Shown piece after piece: positions 20,488-29,819 of a DNA stretch of 64,000 nt; positions within the stretch are counted from its first letter, which is position 1; the number at the start of each line of letters is the position of its first letter. The DNA is from Enterobacter sp. CC120223-11 (GTDB lineage Bacteria > Pseudomonadota > Gammaproteobacteria > Enterobacterales > Enterobacteriaceae). Location of the stretch: contig NZ_OBEF01000007.1 in assembly GCF_900215375.1 (NCBI RefSeq), positions 1 to 64,000 of the forward strand, in the 5' to 3' direction. The notes beneath the pieces are model-generated. The model ran no database searches. It was not told where the DNA came from and saw only the letters and a list, made by a program, of their open reading frames with translations. Both the position numbers and the translations under genes were made by a program.

Positions 20488-22155
20488 TTATTTCGAAATA
20501 CGCTTGTACTTGATACGCTTCGGCTCCAGCGCGTCTGCGCCGAGGGTGCGTTTCTTATACTCTTCGTACTCGGTGAAGTTACCTTCGAAGAACTCCACTT
20601 TGCCTTCATCCTGGTAGTCCAGAATGTGGGTGGCGATACGGTCGAGGAACCAGCGGTCGTGCGAGATGACCATCGCGCAGCCAGGGAACTCCAGCAGGGC
20701 GTTTTCCAGCGCGCGCAGGGTTTCGATGTCCAGGTCGTTGGTCGGTTCATCGAGCAGCAGCATGTTGCCACCAACCTGTAACAGCTTAGCCAGGTGCAGA
20801 CGACCGCGCTCACCGCCGGACAGCTCGCCCACGCGTTTACCCTGATCGGTGCCTTTGAAGTTGAAGCGGCCCACGTAGGCGCGGCTTGGCATTTCGGTGT
20901 TGCCAATCTTCATGATGTCCAGACCGCCGGACACTTCTTCCCACACGGTTTTGCTGTTGTCCATCGCGTCACGGAACTGATCAACGGAAGCCAGCTTCAC
21001 GGTTTCACCCAGTTCGATGGTGCCGCCGTCCGCTTGCTCCTGGCCAGACATCATACGGAACAGGGTAGATTTACCCGCGCCGTTCGGCCCGATGATGCCC
21101 ACGATGGCACCTTTCGGTACGGAGAAGCTCAGGTCGTCAATCAGCAGGCGATCGCCGTAGGACTTACGCAGGTTGCTGACCTCAACGACTTTATCGCCCA
21201 GACGTGCTCCAGGTGGAATAAAGAGTTCGTTGGTTTCGTTGCGTTTCTGGTATTCGGTGTTGTTGAGTTCTTCAAAGCGTGCCAGACGGGCTTTGCCCTT
21301 GGACTGACGGCCTTTCGCGCCCTGACGAACCCACTCCAGCTCTTTCTCAATCGACTTACGACGAGCCGCTTCCTGAGAAGCTTCCTGCGCCAGACGCTGA
21401 TCTTTCTGCTCAAGCCAGGAGGAGTAGTTGCCTTCCCACGGAATGCCTTCGCCGCGGTCCAGTTCGAGGATCCAGCCTGCAACGTTGTCGAGGAAGTAAC
21501 GGTCGTGGGTGATCGCCACCACGGTGCCTTCGAAGTCGTGCAGGAAGCGTTCCAGCCACGCCACGGATTCGGCATCCAGGTGGTTCGTCGGTTCGTCGAG
21601 CAGCAGCATGTCTGGTTTTTCCAGCAGCAGGCGGCAGAGCGCCACGCGGCGACGTTCACCCCCGGAGAGGTTAGCGATTTTCGCATCCCAGTCTGGCAGA
21701 CGCAGCGCATCAGCGGCGCGTTCCAGCTGCACGTTCAGGTTGTGGCCGTCGTGTGCCTGGATTATCTCTTCGTATTTGCCCTGCTGAGCGGCCAGCTTGT
21801 CGAAATCGGCATCCGGCTCCGCGTACTTCGCGTACACCTCATCCAGACCTTTCAGGGCGTTAACCACTTCAGAAACCGCTTCTTCAACGGATTCACGAAC
21901 GGTGTGTTCCGGGTTCAGCTGCGGTTCCTGCGGCAGGTAACCGATTTTGGTGCCTGGCTGCGGGCGTGCTTCACCTTCGATGTCGGTATCAATACCGGCC
22001 ATGATGCGCAGCAGGGTGGATTTACCGGCACCGTTCAGGCCCAGTACACCGATTTTCGCGCCAGGGAAGAAGCTCAGAGAGATGTTTTTCAGAATATGAC
22101 GCTTCGGCGGGACCACTTTGCCGACGCGATGCATGGTATAAACGAATTGAGCCAC
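20488..22155 (-). CDS. ettA: Energy-dependent translational throttle protein EttA
   Basis: 555 aa, the E. coli length, starting with GTG. It is an ABC-F ATPase that binds the ribosomal E site and gates the first elongation step according to the ADP/ATP ratio. There are two ABC domains: first Walker A GLNGAGKST at residues 39-47 with LSGGE and DEPTNHLD; second GPNGAGKST with LSGGE and DEPTNDLD. The arm and the linker that contact the P-site tRNA lie between and within them. No membrane segments. Convergent with nadR. Confidence 0.97.
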   Translation of the reverse strand: MAQFVYTMHRVGKVVPPKRHILKNISLSFFPGAKIGVLGLNGAGKSTLLRIMAGIDTDIEGEARPQPGTKIGYLPQEPQLNPEHTVRESVEEAVSEVVNALKGLDEVYAKYAEPDADFDKLAAQQGKYEEIIQAHDGHNLNVQLERAADALRLPDWDAKIANLSGGERRRVALCRLLLEKPDMLLLDEPTNHLDAESVAWLERFLHDFEGTVVAITHDRYFLDNVAGWILELDRGEGIPWEGNYSSWLEQKDQRLAQEASQEAARRKSIEKELEWVRQGAKGRQSKGKARLARFEELNNTEYQKRNETNELFIPPGARLGDKVVEVSNLRKSYGDRLLIDDLSFSVPKGAIVGIIGPNGAGKSTLFRMMSGQEQADGGTIELGETVKLASVDQFRDAMDNSKTVWEEVSGGLDIMKIGNTEMPSRAYVGRFNFKGTDQGKRVGELSGGERGRLHLAKLLQVGGNMLLLDEPTNDLDIETLRALENALLEFPGCAMVISHDRWFLDRIATHILDYQDEGKVEFFEGNFTEYEEYKKRTLGADALEPKRIKYKRISK

Positions 22156-22410
22156 GTTGGACTTCGCCTCTTTTATTTTGATGATTGAGTCAAAGGCGAA
22201 GTGTAGCCTTTTTCACTCGCTAATCCCAGCCAGGCGATCGTGATAACAGTAAAGGTAAAAAAGTGTCCGCAACGTGGCGCAATTTCGGTTGTCTGATTAG
22301 CATAAAGAGAGGCCGTGGCTGCTAACTCTTCGGGAGAGAAAGAGATTTACCGGGCACGGCATTCTTACGCGGCATGATGCTGCATTGATACACTTGATTA
22401 AGGAGCGCAT
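22156..22410. other. Intergenic region ettA-slt
   Basis: 255 bp between divergent genes. It must hold both promoters, but I see no hexamer pair good enough to call and no further gene. Confidence 0.4.
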
Positions 22411-24348
22411 GTGGAAAATGCTAAACCCATGACGTGGCGTCTTCTGGCGGCTGGCGTCTGTCTGCTGACCGTAAGCAGTGCGGTTCACGCGGATTCACTG
22501 GATGAACAACGCGACCGCTATGCCCAGATTAAACTGGCGTGGGATAACAAGCAGATGGACGTTGTTGCCCAGCTGATGCCGACGCTGAAGGATTACCCGC
22601 TGTATCCCTATCTCGAATACCGCCAGCTCACTGCCGATCTGATGAATGAGCCCGCGTTAAGCGTCTCGCAGTTTGTGCAGGCTTACCCGACGATCCCTTC
22701 CGCGCGCACGTTGAAAAACCGATTTGTGAACGAGCTTGCTCGCCGCGAAGACTGGCGTGGTCTGCTGGCGTTCAGCCCCGAAAAGCCAACCACCACCGAA
22801 GCGCAATGTAATTACTACTATGCGAAATACAACGTCGGGCAAACGCAGGACGCCTGGGCCGGTGCGAAAGATCTGTGGCTGACTGGCAAAAATCAGCTGA
22901 ATGCCTGCGATGCGTTATTCAGCGCCTGGCGTGCATCCGGCACCCAGGATCCGCTGGCGTACCTCGAACGTATTCGTCTGGCGATGCAGGCCGGCAATAC
23001 CCGCCTGGTGACGTCGCTTGCCAATCAAATGCCATCGGACTATCAGACTATCTCTGCGGCGGTGGTGAGCCTCGCTAACAATCCGAACACGGTACTGAGC
23101 TTCGCGCAAAGTACTGGTGCCACCGATTTTACCCGTCAGATGGCGGCGGTGGCGTTCACCAGCGTCGCGCGTCAGGACGTGGAAAACGCACGGCTGCTGA
23201 TCCCGCAGCTGGTGCAGGCGCAGAAGCTCAATGAAGATCAAACTCAGGATCTGCGCGATATTGTCGCCTGGCGGCTGATGGGCAACGACGTGACCGACGA
23301 GCAGGCCCGCTGGCGTGACGATGCGATAATGCGCTCGCAGTCCACGTCGCTTGTTGAACGCCGCGTGCGCATGGCGATTGGCAACGGCGATCGTCGTGGC
23401 CTCAACACCTGGCTTGCGCGTCTGCCAATGGATGCGAAAGAGAAAGATGAATGGCGCTACTGGCAGGCCGACCTGCTGATGGAGCGCGGGCGCGAGCAGG
23501 AAGCGAAAGATATTCTGCACTCGCTGATGCAGCAGCGTGGTTTCTACCCGATGGTGGCGGCGCAGCGGCTGGGTGAGGACTATTCGATTCGCGTTGAGAA
23601 GCCTGAAGGGACCGTCGCGCCTCTGCTGGTGAACGGCCCGGAAATGAACCGCGTACGCGAGCTGATGTACTGGAATCAGGACAATACCGCGCGCGGCGAG
23701 TGGGCCAACCTGGTCAGCAGCCGCACCCGCAATGAGCAGGGGCAGCTGGCAAAATATGCCTTCGACCAGGACTGGTGGGATCTCAGCGTGCAGGCCACCA
23801 TTGCCGGGAAGCTGTGGGATAACCTCGAAGAGCGCTTCCCGCTGGCCTACAAAGATCTGTTCATGCGCTACACCGGCGATAAAGCCATTACCAAGAGCTA
23901 TGCGATGGCGATTGCGCGCCAGGAAAGCGCGTGGAATCCGAAGGTGCGTTCGCCGGTTGGTGCCACGGGGCTGATGCAAATCATGCCGGGCACTGCAACG
24001 CATACGGTGAAGATGTTTGCTATTCCGGGCTACAGCGGGCCGAATCAGCTGCTGGATCCTGAAACCAACATCAACATCGGCACCAACTATCTGCAGTACG
24101 TCTATCAGCAGTTTGGCAACAACCGTATTTACGCCTCTGCGGCTTACAATGCGGGCCCGGGCAGGGTGAGAACCTGGCAGGGTAACAGCGCCGGACGCCT
24201 GGACGCCGCCGCATTTGTGGAGAGCATCCCGTTCTCTGAAACTCGCGGCTATGTGAAGAACGTGCTGGCCTATGACGCTTACTATCGCTACTTCATGGGC
24301 GAGAAACCGCAGATCCTCACCGACGTTGAGTGGAAGCAGCGTTACTGA
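22411..24348 (+). CDS. slt: Soluble lytic murein transglycosylase Slt70
   Basis: 645 aa starting with GTG after AAGGAGC; the length equals E. coli Slt70. The signal peptide (about residues 1-27, ending VHA) exports it to the periplasm, where it cleaves peptidoglycan to 1,6-anhydro-muropeptides. A long alpha-helical ring is followed by a C-terminal goose-lysozyme-like domain with catalytic Glu505 (ARQESAWNP; Glu478 of the mature E. coli enzyme), then GLMQIMPGTA and AAYNAGPGRV. The trpR promoter overlaps its stop codon. Confidence 0.97.
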   Translation: MENAKPMTWRLLAAGVCLLTVSSAVHADSLDEQRDRYAQIKLAWDNKQMDVVAQLMPTLKDYPLYPYLEYRQLTADLMNEPALSVSQFVQAYPTIPSARTLKNRFVNELARREDWRGLLAFSPEKPTTTEAQCNYYYAKYNVGQTQDAWAGAKDLWLTGKNQLNACDALFSAWRASGTQDPLAYLERIRLAMQAGNTRLVTSLANQMPSDYQTISAAVVSLANNPNTVLSFAQSTGATDFTRQMAAVAFTSVARQDVENARLLIPQLVQAQKLNEDQTQDLRDIVAWRLMGNDVTDEQARWRDDAIMRSQSTSLVERRVRMAIGNGDRRGLNTWLARLPMDAKEKDEWRYWQADLLMERGREQEAKDILHSLMQQRGFYPMVAAQRLGEDYSIRVEKPEGTVAPLLVNGPEMNRVRELMYWNQDNTARGEWANLVSSRTRNEQGQLAKYAFDQDWWDLSVQATIAGKLWDNLEERFPLAYKDLFMRYTGDKAITKSYAMAIARQESAWNPKVRSPVGATGLMQIMPGTATHTVKMFAIPGYSGPNQLLDPETNINIGTNYLQYVYQQFGNNRIYASAAYNAGPGRVRTWQGNSAGRLDAAAFVESIPFSETRGYVKNVLAYDAYYRYFMGEKPQILTDVEWKQRY

Positions 24349-24370
24349 TTGGCGTGCGGTATGTTATGCT
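24342..24370 (+). promoter_or_regulatory. trpR promoter
   Basis: TTACTG (24342-24347) and TATGCT (24365-24370) are 17 bp apart. The -35 overlaps the slt stop codon, and the TrpR operator begins 2 bp after the -10. Confidence 0.7.
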
Positions 24371-24371
24371 T

Positions 24372-24389
24372 GTACTCGCTAAAGAGTAC
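24372..24389 (+). promoter_or_regulatory. TrpR operator (autoregulation)
   Basis: GTACTC-GCTAAA-GAGTAC is a perfect inverted repeat with a 6-bp centre, corresponding to the E. coli trpR operator. It covers the start point, so TrpR with tryptophan should repress its own gene. Confidence 0.88.
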
Positions 24390-24436
24390 ATTCGGTGGGC
24401 GGCCCGGTGCCGTCCACCCCAACAGGGTGGCGTAAC

Positions 24437-24766
24437 ATGACTCAACAATCTCCATACTCGGCTGAAAATGCAGAACAGCGCCACCAGGAGTGGCTCCGTT
24501 TTGTCGAACTGATGCGCCAGGCGTTTGCTGCCGATCTGCATCTGCCGCTGCTGAACCTGATGATGACCCCGGACGAGCGGGAAGCGTTGGGCACGCGGGT
24601 AAGGATCATTGAAGAATTGCTGCGCGGGGAGATGAGCCAGCGGGAGCTGAAAAGCGAGTTAGGCGCGGGCATTGCGACCATCACCCGCGGATCGAACAGC
24701 CTGAAGTCAGCGCCTGCGGAACTCCGCCATTGGCTGGAGCAGGCGCTGCCGAAGACTCAGCGATAA
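24437..24766 (+). CDS. trpR: Trp operon repressor
   Basis: 109 aa from the ATG at 24437; E. coli TrpR has 108. An in-frame reading 14 codons longer covers the leader and is rejected. It is an all-helical dimeric repressor that binds trp, aroH, mtr and trpR operators with tryptophan as corepressor. The helix-turn-helix [20 protein letters not shown] is intact. Its last 10 nt overlap the convergent yjjX gene. Confidence 0.96.
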   Translation: MTQQSPYSAENAEQRHQEWLRFVELMRQAFAADLHLPLLNLMMTPDEREALGTRVRIIEELLRGEMSQRELKSELGAGIATITRGSNSLKSAPAELRHWLEQALPKTQR

Positions 24767-25272
24767 ACGGCGTTGTGGAAAGGGCTCAGCGCCAGGATCA
24801 CCGCCTGATGATAAACGCTGCTGCGGGTCAGCTTACCCGCCGTAAACACACCAATCGCGCCTTCTTTACGCCCTATCTCGTCAATGCCTGTGTAGTGTGA
24901 CATTACCGGGCCAAGAGCATCCCCGGCCTTAACACGTTCAAGTATGACTGTTGGCAGCGGCAGGGTTGCTGAGCGCGCTTCGCCGCGTTGTTCACGGCTG
25001 TGGATAACGACCCAGCTGAAAGTGCTGCCTTCATCAATACCGGCTTCTATCGCCACCCAAAAGTCCGCATCTGGTCTGACAAGTCGAGCATTTTCGACCC
25101 TGTTCCGTGCGCCAGCGCGCGTTTCGTCACTTCCGTGGGGCTGTTCCGGCACGCCGCTCTCGACGGAAACGGCGTCAATATGGCAGGATCCATCGCCGAA
25201 GATCTCGTTAAAAGCCTGCGTAATTGCCTTAATTTTGGCGGGATTGGTGGTAGCTACGACAACATTGTGCAT
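24757..25272 (-). CDS. yjjX: Inosine/xanthosine triphosphatase YjjX
   Basis: 171 aa NTPase of the ITPA-like fold, with the N-terminal nucleotide-binding motif [10 protein letters not shown] and the conserved GSDET and AIEAGID segments. It is reported to hydrolyse ITP and XTP to prevent incorporation of deaminated purines. Convergent with trpR (10-nt overlap) and divergent from gpmB (53 bp between starts). Confidence 0.93.
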   Translation of the reverse strand: MHNVVVATTNPAKIKAITQAFNEIFGDGSCHIDAVSVESGVPEQPHGSDETRAGARNRVENARLVRPDADFWVAIEAGIDEGSTFSWVVIHSREQRGEARSATLPLPTVILERVKAGDALGPVMSHYTGIDEIGRKEGAIGVFTAGKLTRSSVYHQAVILALSPFHNAVYR

Positions 25273-25325
25273 AATCAGTACACTTACGACAAAAAATCAT
25301 CATCGCAGTATAACGGATAATTAGC

Positions 25326-25973
25326 ATGTTACAGGTATACCTTGTTCGCCACGGTGAAACGCAGTGGAACGCCGAGCGACGTATTCAGGGCCAGTCTGAC
25401 AGTCCTCTGACTGAAAAGGGCGAGCAGCAGGCCTGGCAGGTGGGCGAGCGCGTGCGTGCGCTCGGCATTACTCACATCATCTCAAGCGATCTGGGCCGTA
25501 CGCGCCGTACTGCTGAGATCATCGCGGAAGCCTGCGGATGCAGCGTCACCTATGACCCACGTTTGCGTGAGCTCGATATGGGCGTGCTGGAGCGTCGGCT
25601 GATCGATTCTCTGACCGAAGAAGAAGAGGGCTGGCGTCGCACGCTGGTCAACGGCACGGCTGATGGCCGGATCCCGGAAGGGGAATCCATGCAGGAACTC
25701 GGCGACAGAATGAATGCGGCGCTGAAAGATTGCCTGGAGTTGCCGGAGGGCAGCCGCCCGCTGTTGGTGAGCCACGGCATGGCGCTGGGTTGCCTGGTCA
25801 GTACGATTCTGGGGTTACCGGCATACGCGGAACGCCGTTTGCGCCTGCGTAACTGTTCGATTTCGCGAGTGGATTATCAGCAAAGCCCGTGGCTTGCGCC
25901 GGGGTGGATTGTTGAAACCGCAGGCGACGTCACGCATCTGGACGCCCCTGCGTTGGATGAGCTGCAGCGTTAA
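25326..25973 (+). CDS. gpmB: Histidine-phosphatase superfamily protein GpmB
   Basis: 215 aa, the E. coli length. It has the histidine phosphatase signature RHGETQWN with catalytic His9 and the distal VSHGMALG histidine. It is annotated as a phosphoglycerate mutase 2 protein, but the family is wide and a phosphatase role is at least as likely. The 3' end overlaps rob by 4 nt, convergent. Confidence 0.93.
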   Translation: MLQVYLVRHGETQWNAERRIQGQSDSPLTEKGEQQAWQVGERVRALGITHIISSDLGRTRRTAEIIAEACGCSVTYDPRLRELDMGVLERRLIDSLTEEEEGWRRTLVNGTADGRIPEGESMQELGDRMNAALKDCLELPEGSRPLLVSHGMALGCLVSTILGLPAYAERRLRLRNCSISRVDYQQSPWLAPGWIVETAGDVTHLDAPALDELQR

Positions 25974-26839
25974 CGACGAATCGGGATCAGGTATTCGCAG
26001 CGCAGTTGAATAGGCGTTGCCTGATCCTTCGAACCGTTTTGCGGGAAGACTCGCTCAATATCCTGCCCCTTGCGGCGGGTCAGGCTGAGCATCGGCATGC
26101 AGGTGCCGTAGACCGTCAGAATAAACTCCTGAAGCCCGCTTCCTAAGCCTTCATAGGTGAACATGACATATTCCCCCCCTTCCAGCCTCACCGGATGTGC
26201 ATCATGCAAGTGTCCGTTCGCCATTTCCGGCGTTAGTGCCGTGGTATAAAACACTTCCTGTTCGTCATCTCGCTCAAGGCTTGGGCGCGGCTCGTGCATT
26301 CCGTAAAGCATCGGTGGGATGGACGGCGAGTTGCTAAGGAATTCGCGCCAGAACTGGCCACGCATCTGCTGACGGAACTCGGAAATCTCTTCCAGCTTAC
26401 AGGTGTAGCTCTGCGTAACGCCGACCAATTGGGTGTCTGGCAGCGTGATGAACTCGTATTTCGGCATGGTGAATTCACCCAGCCGCAGCGGGGGACGCAT
26501 GCCGAAAGAGCTCCAGTCCGGCGAACGACGATAAAGCGCTGGCGTCAGGCTAAACTGCTTCTTGAACGCACGAGTGAAGGTTTGCTGGGAGTCGAAACGA
26601 TACTGCAAGGCAATATCGAGAATCGGCCTTGCGGTCAGACGCAGTGCAACGGCTGATTTTGACAGGCGACGGGCACGAATGTAGGCCCCGATAGCGTGAC
26701 CGGTGACATCCTTGAACATCCTTTGCAGGTGCCACTTGGAATAGCCTGCTTTTGCCGCCACATTATCCAGAGATAAAGGTTGGTCGAGATGCCCTTCAAG
26801 CCAGCTAAGAAGATCGCGAATAATCCCAGCCTGATCCAT
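25970..26839 (-). CDS. rob: AraC-family transcriptional regulator Rob
   Basis: 289 aa, the E. coli length. The N-terminal AraC/XylS domain (about residues 8-107) has two helix-turn-helix motifs, like MarA and SoxS. The C-terminal GyrI-like domain (about 120-289) binds inducers. Rob activates marbox genes for antibiotic, solvent and superoxide resistance and was first found as a protein binding the right arm of oriC. It is divergent from creA across a 207-bp AT-rich gap. Confidence 0.96.
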   Translation of the reverse strand: MDQAGIIRDLLSWLEGHLDQPLSLDNVAAKAGYSKWHLQRMFKDVTGHAIGAYIRARRLSKSAVALRLTARPILDIALQYRFDSQQTFTRAFKKQFSLTPALYRRSPDWSSFGMRPPLRLGEFTMPKYEFITLPDTQLVGVTQSYTCKLEEISEFRQQMRGQFWREFLSNSPSIPPMLYGMHEPRPSLERDDEQEVFYTTALTPEMANGHLHDAHPVRLEGGEYVMFTYEGLGSGLQEFILTVYGTCMPMLSLTRRKGQDIERVFPQNGSKDQATPIQLRCEYLIPIRR

Positions 26840-27046
26840 ATAATGTCCTCATCCTTTCGCAGGTGCCTGTAACTAGGGTAGCGGATCATAGCATTTTTTG
26901 ATGTTTTAGCATTCAGTGTTTTTTTTGCGCAAAAGTGCGGCAAAAGTATTGAAATAAGCATGAGTTTTGTAAAGCTGTGATCTATAAACACTTTTTTGTT
27001 CGAATATTAATTATTACGTAATGGCATTCTTAATAATGGTAACAAT

Positions 27047-27520
27047 ATGAAATACAAGAAGTTAATTTCAGGTTGTCTGCTCGCATTGGCGTGTAGCGCC
27101 GCACACGCAGAACAAATTGGTTCGGTCGACACCGTTTTCAAGATGATTGGCCCGGACCATAAGATTGTCGTTGAGGCATTTGACGATCCTGACGTGCAGA
27201 ACGTGACCTGCTATATCAGCCGCGCGAAGACGGGAGGTATTAAAGGGGGCTTAGGGCTGGCGGAAGATACCTCTGATGCGGCGATTTCCTGTCAGCAGGT
27301 CGGCCCGATTGAGGTGAGTGACAAGATTAAGAAAGGGAAAACCGAAGGGGAAGTTGTGTTCCAGAAACGCACTTCACTGGTGTTCAAGAAACTGCAGGTG
27401 GTCCGTTTCTATGACGCTAAGCGCAATGCGCTGGTCTACCTGACCTATTCGGATAAAGTGGTCGACGGCTCGCCTAAGAATGCGATTAGCGCGGTGCCAA
27501 TCATGCCGTGGAATAAATAG
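27047..27520 (+). CDS. creA: Periplasmic protein CreA
   Basis: 157 aa with a signal peptide ending AHA (about residue 22) and the conserved CreA domain; a Cys pair (VTCYIS and ISCQQ) is probably a disulfide. Function is unknown despite the name. In E. coli it is followed by creB, creC and creD; here the next gene is arcA, and a terminator follows creA directly. Confidence 0.93.
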   Translation: MKYKKLISGCLLALACSAAHAEQIGSVDTVFKMIGPDHKIVVEAFDDPDVQNVTCYISRAKTGGIKGGLGLAEDTSDAAISCQQVGPIEVSDKIKKGKTEGEVVFQKRTSLVFKKLQVVRFYDAKRNALVYLTYSDKVVDGSPKNAISAVPIMPWNK

Positions 27521-27529
27521 CAGGCAAAA

Positions 27530-27555
27530 AAAAACGGCGCTTAGGCGCCGTTTTT
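27530..27555. terminator. Bidirectional terminator creA / arcA
   Basis: A perfect 11-bp stem AAAAACGGCGC / GCGCCGTTTTT with a TTAG loop between the convergent stops. Confidence 0.92.
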
Positions 27556-27574
27556 CATCACGCAGTCGGAACGG

Positions 27575-28291
27575 TTATTCCTGCAGCTCGCCGCAGAAAC
27601 GGTAACCTTCGCCGTGGATGGTGGCGATAATTTCCGGGGTATCCGGCGTGGATTCAAAATGCTTACGGATGCGACGGATGGTCACGTCAACCGTACGGTC
27701 GTGCGGCTTGAGCTCACGGCCGGTCATTTTCTTCAGCAGTTCAGCGCGGGACTGGATTTTGCCAGGGTTTTCGCAGAAGTGCAGCATGGCGCGGAATTCA
27801 CTGCGCGGCAGCTTGTACTGTTCACCGTTAGGGCTAACCAGAGAGCGGCTGTTGATGTCCAGTTCCCAACCGTTGAACTTGTAGCTCTCCACGCTGCGGC
27901 GCTCTTCACTCACGGTACCCAGATTCATGGTACGGGAGAGCAGGTTGCGTGCGCGGATGGTCAATTCACGAGGGTTGAACGGCTTAGTGATATAATCATC
28001 TGCACCGATTTCAAGGCCGAGGATTTTATCCACTTCGTTGTCACGACCGGTCAGGAACATCAGGGCAACGTTAGCTTGCTCACGCAGTTCTCGCGCCAGC
28101 AGCAGGCCATTTTTGCCCGGCAGGTTGATATCCATGATGACCAGGTTGACATCGTTTTCAGACAGGATCTGATGCATTTCCGCGCCATCGGTGGCTTCGA
28201 ACACATCGTAACCTTCTGCTTCGAAAATACTTTTTAACGTGTTGCGTGTTACCAACTCGTCTTCAACGATAAGAATGTGCGGGGTCTGCAT
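27575..28291 (-). CDS. arcA: Two-component response regulator ArcA
   Basis: 238 aa, the E. coli length. The receiver domain has the phospho-acceptor Asp54 (VIMDINLPG) and the conserved Lys in YITKPF; the OmpR-type winged-helix domain covers about residues 130-234. With the sensor ArcB, encoded elsewhere, it represses aerobic respiration genes when oxygen is scarce. The long upstream region carries an FNR-like box and the mini-ORF yjjY on the opposite strand. Confidence 0.97.
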   Translation of the reverse strand: MQTPHILIVEDELVTRNTLKSIFEAEGYDVFEATDGAEMHQILSENDVNLVIMDINLPGKNGLLLARELREQANVALMFLTGRDNEVDKILGLEIGADDYITKPFNPRELTIRARNLLSRTMNLGTVSEERRSVESYKFNGWELDINSRSLVSPNGEQYKLPRSEFRAMLHFCENPGKIQSRAELLKKMTGRELKPHDRTVDVTIRRIRKHFESTPDTPEIIATIHGEGYRFCGELQE

Positions 28292-28387
28292 GTTTGCTAC
28301 CTAAATTGCCAACTAAAATCGAAACAGGAAGTACAAAAGTCCCTGACCCGCCTGCTGCATGTCGCAAATTAACATGACAGGCATAAT

Positions 28388-28528
28388 GTGACTAAAGTAC
28401 GTAATTGCGTTCTTGATGCACTTTCCATCAACGTCAACAACATCATTAGCTTGGTCGTGGGTACTTTCCCTCTGAACCCGACAGTGTCAAAAACGGTTGT
28501 CATCCTAACCATTTTAACAGCAACATAA
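28388..28528 (+). CDS. yjjY: YjjY-like 46-aa mini-ORF
   Basis: A 46-codon frame starting with GTG (MTKVRNCVLDALSINVNN...) and ending ILTILTAT. It matches E. coli YjjY in length and almost every residue as I recall it. It lies on the strand opposite arcA, within the arcA 5' region, and points toward yjtD. No convincing ribosome binding site is visible. It is either a real small protein or leader peptide, or the conservation reflects regulatory DNA and the arcA leader RNA. Confidence 0.6.
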   Translation: MTKVRNCVLDALSINVNNIISLVVGTFPLNPTVSKTVVILTILTAT

Positions 28529-28569
28529 CAGGCTCAGAGATGGCTGACACCCAATAAAACTACGCTTCG

Positions 28570-28583
28570 TTGACATATATCAA
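28570..28583 (-). promoter_or_regulatory. FNR-like box upstream of arcA
   Basis: TTGACATATATCAA matches the FNR consensus TTGAT-N4-ATCAA at 9 of 10 specified positions. It lies about 280 bp before the arcA start. E. coli arcA is activated anaerobically by FNR from a distal promoter, so this is a reasonable site. Confidence 0.6.
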
Positions 28584-28877
28584 GTTCAATTGTAGCACGT
28601 TAACAGTCTTGTGAAATCCTCGCATCCAAATGCTAGCGTTTGTCACAATATTTCAACATCTGAATTGGTTGCAATCATAAACTAATTAGCAAAATGAATC
28701 CAAATCATGAGAGATAATCTTCGTTTAAATGTCCAGACAGAACATGGTGATATGCCGCTTCTGTTAACATCAGCCATCAGATGATTCTTAAGTAATAGTT
28801 TAGCTTTTTTGATGTGTTATGAAACGCCATTTCAGCGATTTTTGTTGCAATTAAGTAAATTCGCGACGCGCAATATG

Positions 28878-28891
28878 ATGATGTATATCAC
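28878..28891 (+). promoter_or_regulatory. Possible FNR/CRP-type palindrome before yjtD
   Basis: ATGATGTATATCAC matches TTGAT-N4-ATCAA at 8 of 10 positions, 37 bp before the yjtD start. Its spacing fits FNR better than CRP. Position so close to the gene could mean repression. Confidence 0.35.
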
Positions 28892-28927
28892 ATTGTGGTC
28901 GTAACAGTGTAAATAAGAGAAGATTAC

Positions 28928-29614
28928 ATGCGCTTATCAATTGTGCTGGTTTCTCCAGCAAGAGCCGAAAATATCGGTGCCGCGGCCCGGGCGATGAAGA
29001 CCATGGGATTCACGGAAATGCGAATTGTCGACAGCCAGGCGCACCTTGAACCGGCGGCGCAATGGGTGGCACATGGGTCTGGCGAGATACTCGACAACAT
29101 CAAAACGTACCCGACACTTGCAGACGCGCTGTCCGATGTTGACTTCACCATTGCGACCACCGCCCGCAGTCGTGCCCGTTTTCACTATTATGCTACGCCG
29201 CAGGAACTGGTGCCGATCCTCCAGGAAAAGTCACAGTGGATGGGCCATGCTGCGCTGGTTTTTGGCCGTGAAGATTCCGGGCTGACGAACGAAGAGCTGG
29301 CCCTGGCCGATATTCTCACCGGCGTACCGATGGTGGCTGATTACCCTTCGCTGAACTTAGGGCAGGCGGTGATGGTGTTCTGTTATCAGCTCTCTGCGCT
29401 CACGCAGCAGCCCGCCGTGGCTCAGCCTGAAAACAACGAAAATCAGCTCCAGGCGTTACGACTGAGGACCGCGGCGCTGCTTTCAAAACTGCAGGTTGCC
29501 GATGACGTAAAACTGGCCGACTGGCTGGCGCAGCGAATTGGCCTGCTTGGCCAGCGCGATACGGCAATGCTGCACCGTTTATTGCATGACATTGAAAAAA
29601 ATCTCGCCGACTAA
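28928..29614 (+). CDS. yjtD: TrmH/SPOUT-family RNA methyltransferase YjtD
   Basis: 228 aa, the E. coli length. It is a SpoU-type methyltransferase with the motifs RAENIGAAARAMKTMGF, ALVFGREDSGLTNEE and PSLNLGQAVMVFCYQ that form the trefoil-knot SAM site. It is related to TrmJ, but its RNA target is not established. It is transcribed toward thrL and followed by the thr promoter region. Confidence 0.92.
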   Translation: MRLSIVLVSPARAENIGAAARAMKTMGFTEMRIVDSQAHLEPAAQWVAHGSGEILDNIKTYPTLADALSDVDFTIATTARSRARFHYYATPQELVPILQEKSQWMGHAALVFGREDSGLTNEELALADILTGVPMVADYPSLNLGQAVMVFCYQLSALTQQPAVAQPENNENQLQALRLRTAALLSKLQVADDVKLADWLAQRIGLLGQRDTAMLHRLLHDIEKNLAD

Positions 29615-29746
29615 CATGCTGCTGTAAGTTTTTCTTATGGATAAATTCGCTGACTCGATGATGCCTTCCAGCGAAAGTTATGGATTAACCGCCCTGAAAC
29701 GGTGGAGCCTGAGGTGGTCACGAAACGTGGCGAATGTAAAAATTCG

Positions 29747-29775
29747 TTGACTTAACCAGGCCAATCCTTTAACCA
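29747..29775 (+). promoter_or_regulatory. thrLABC promoter
   Basis: TTGACT (29747-29752), a 17-bp spacer and TAACCA (29770-29775), then ATATAGG, the same -35 and TTTAACCAATATAGG block as the E. coli thr promoter. Confidence 0.85.
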
Positions 29776-29819
29776 ATATAGGCAGACGACAGACAAAAAC
29801 GACAGAGCACACAACATCC

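Noticed and set aside
20794-22188. Open frame of about 460 codons antisense to ettA
   Set aside because: Antisense shadow of an ABC-F gene; no recognisable domain.
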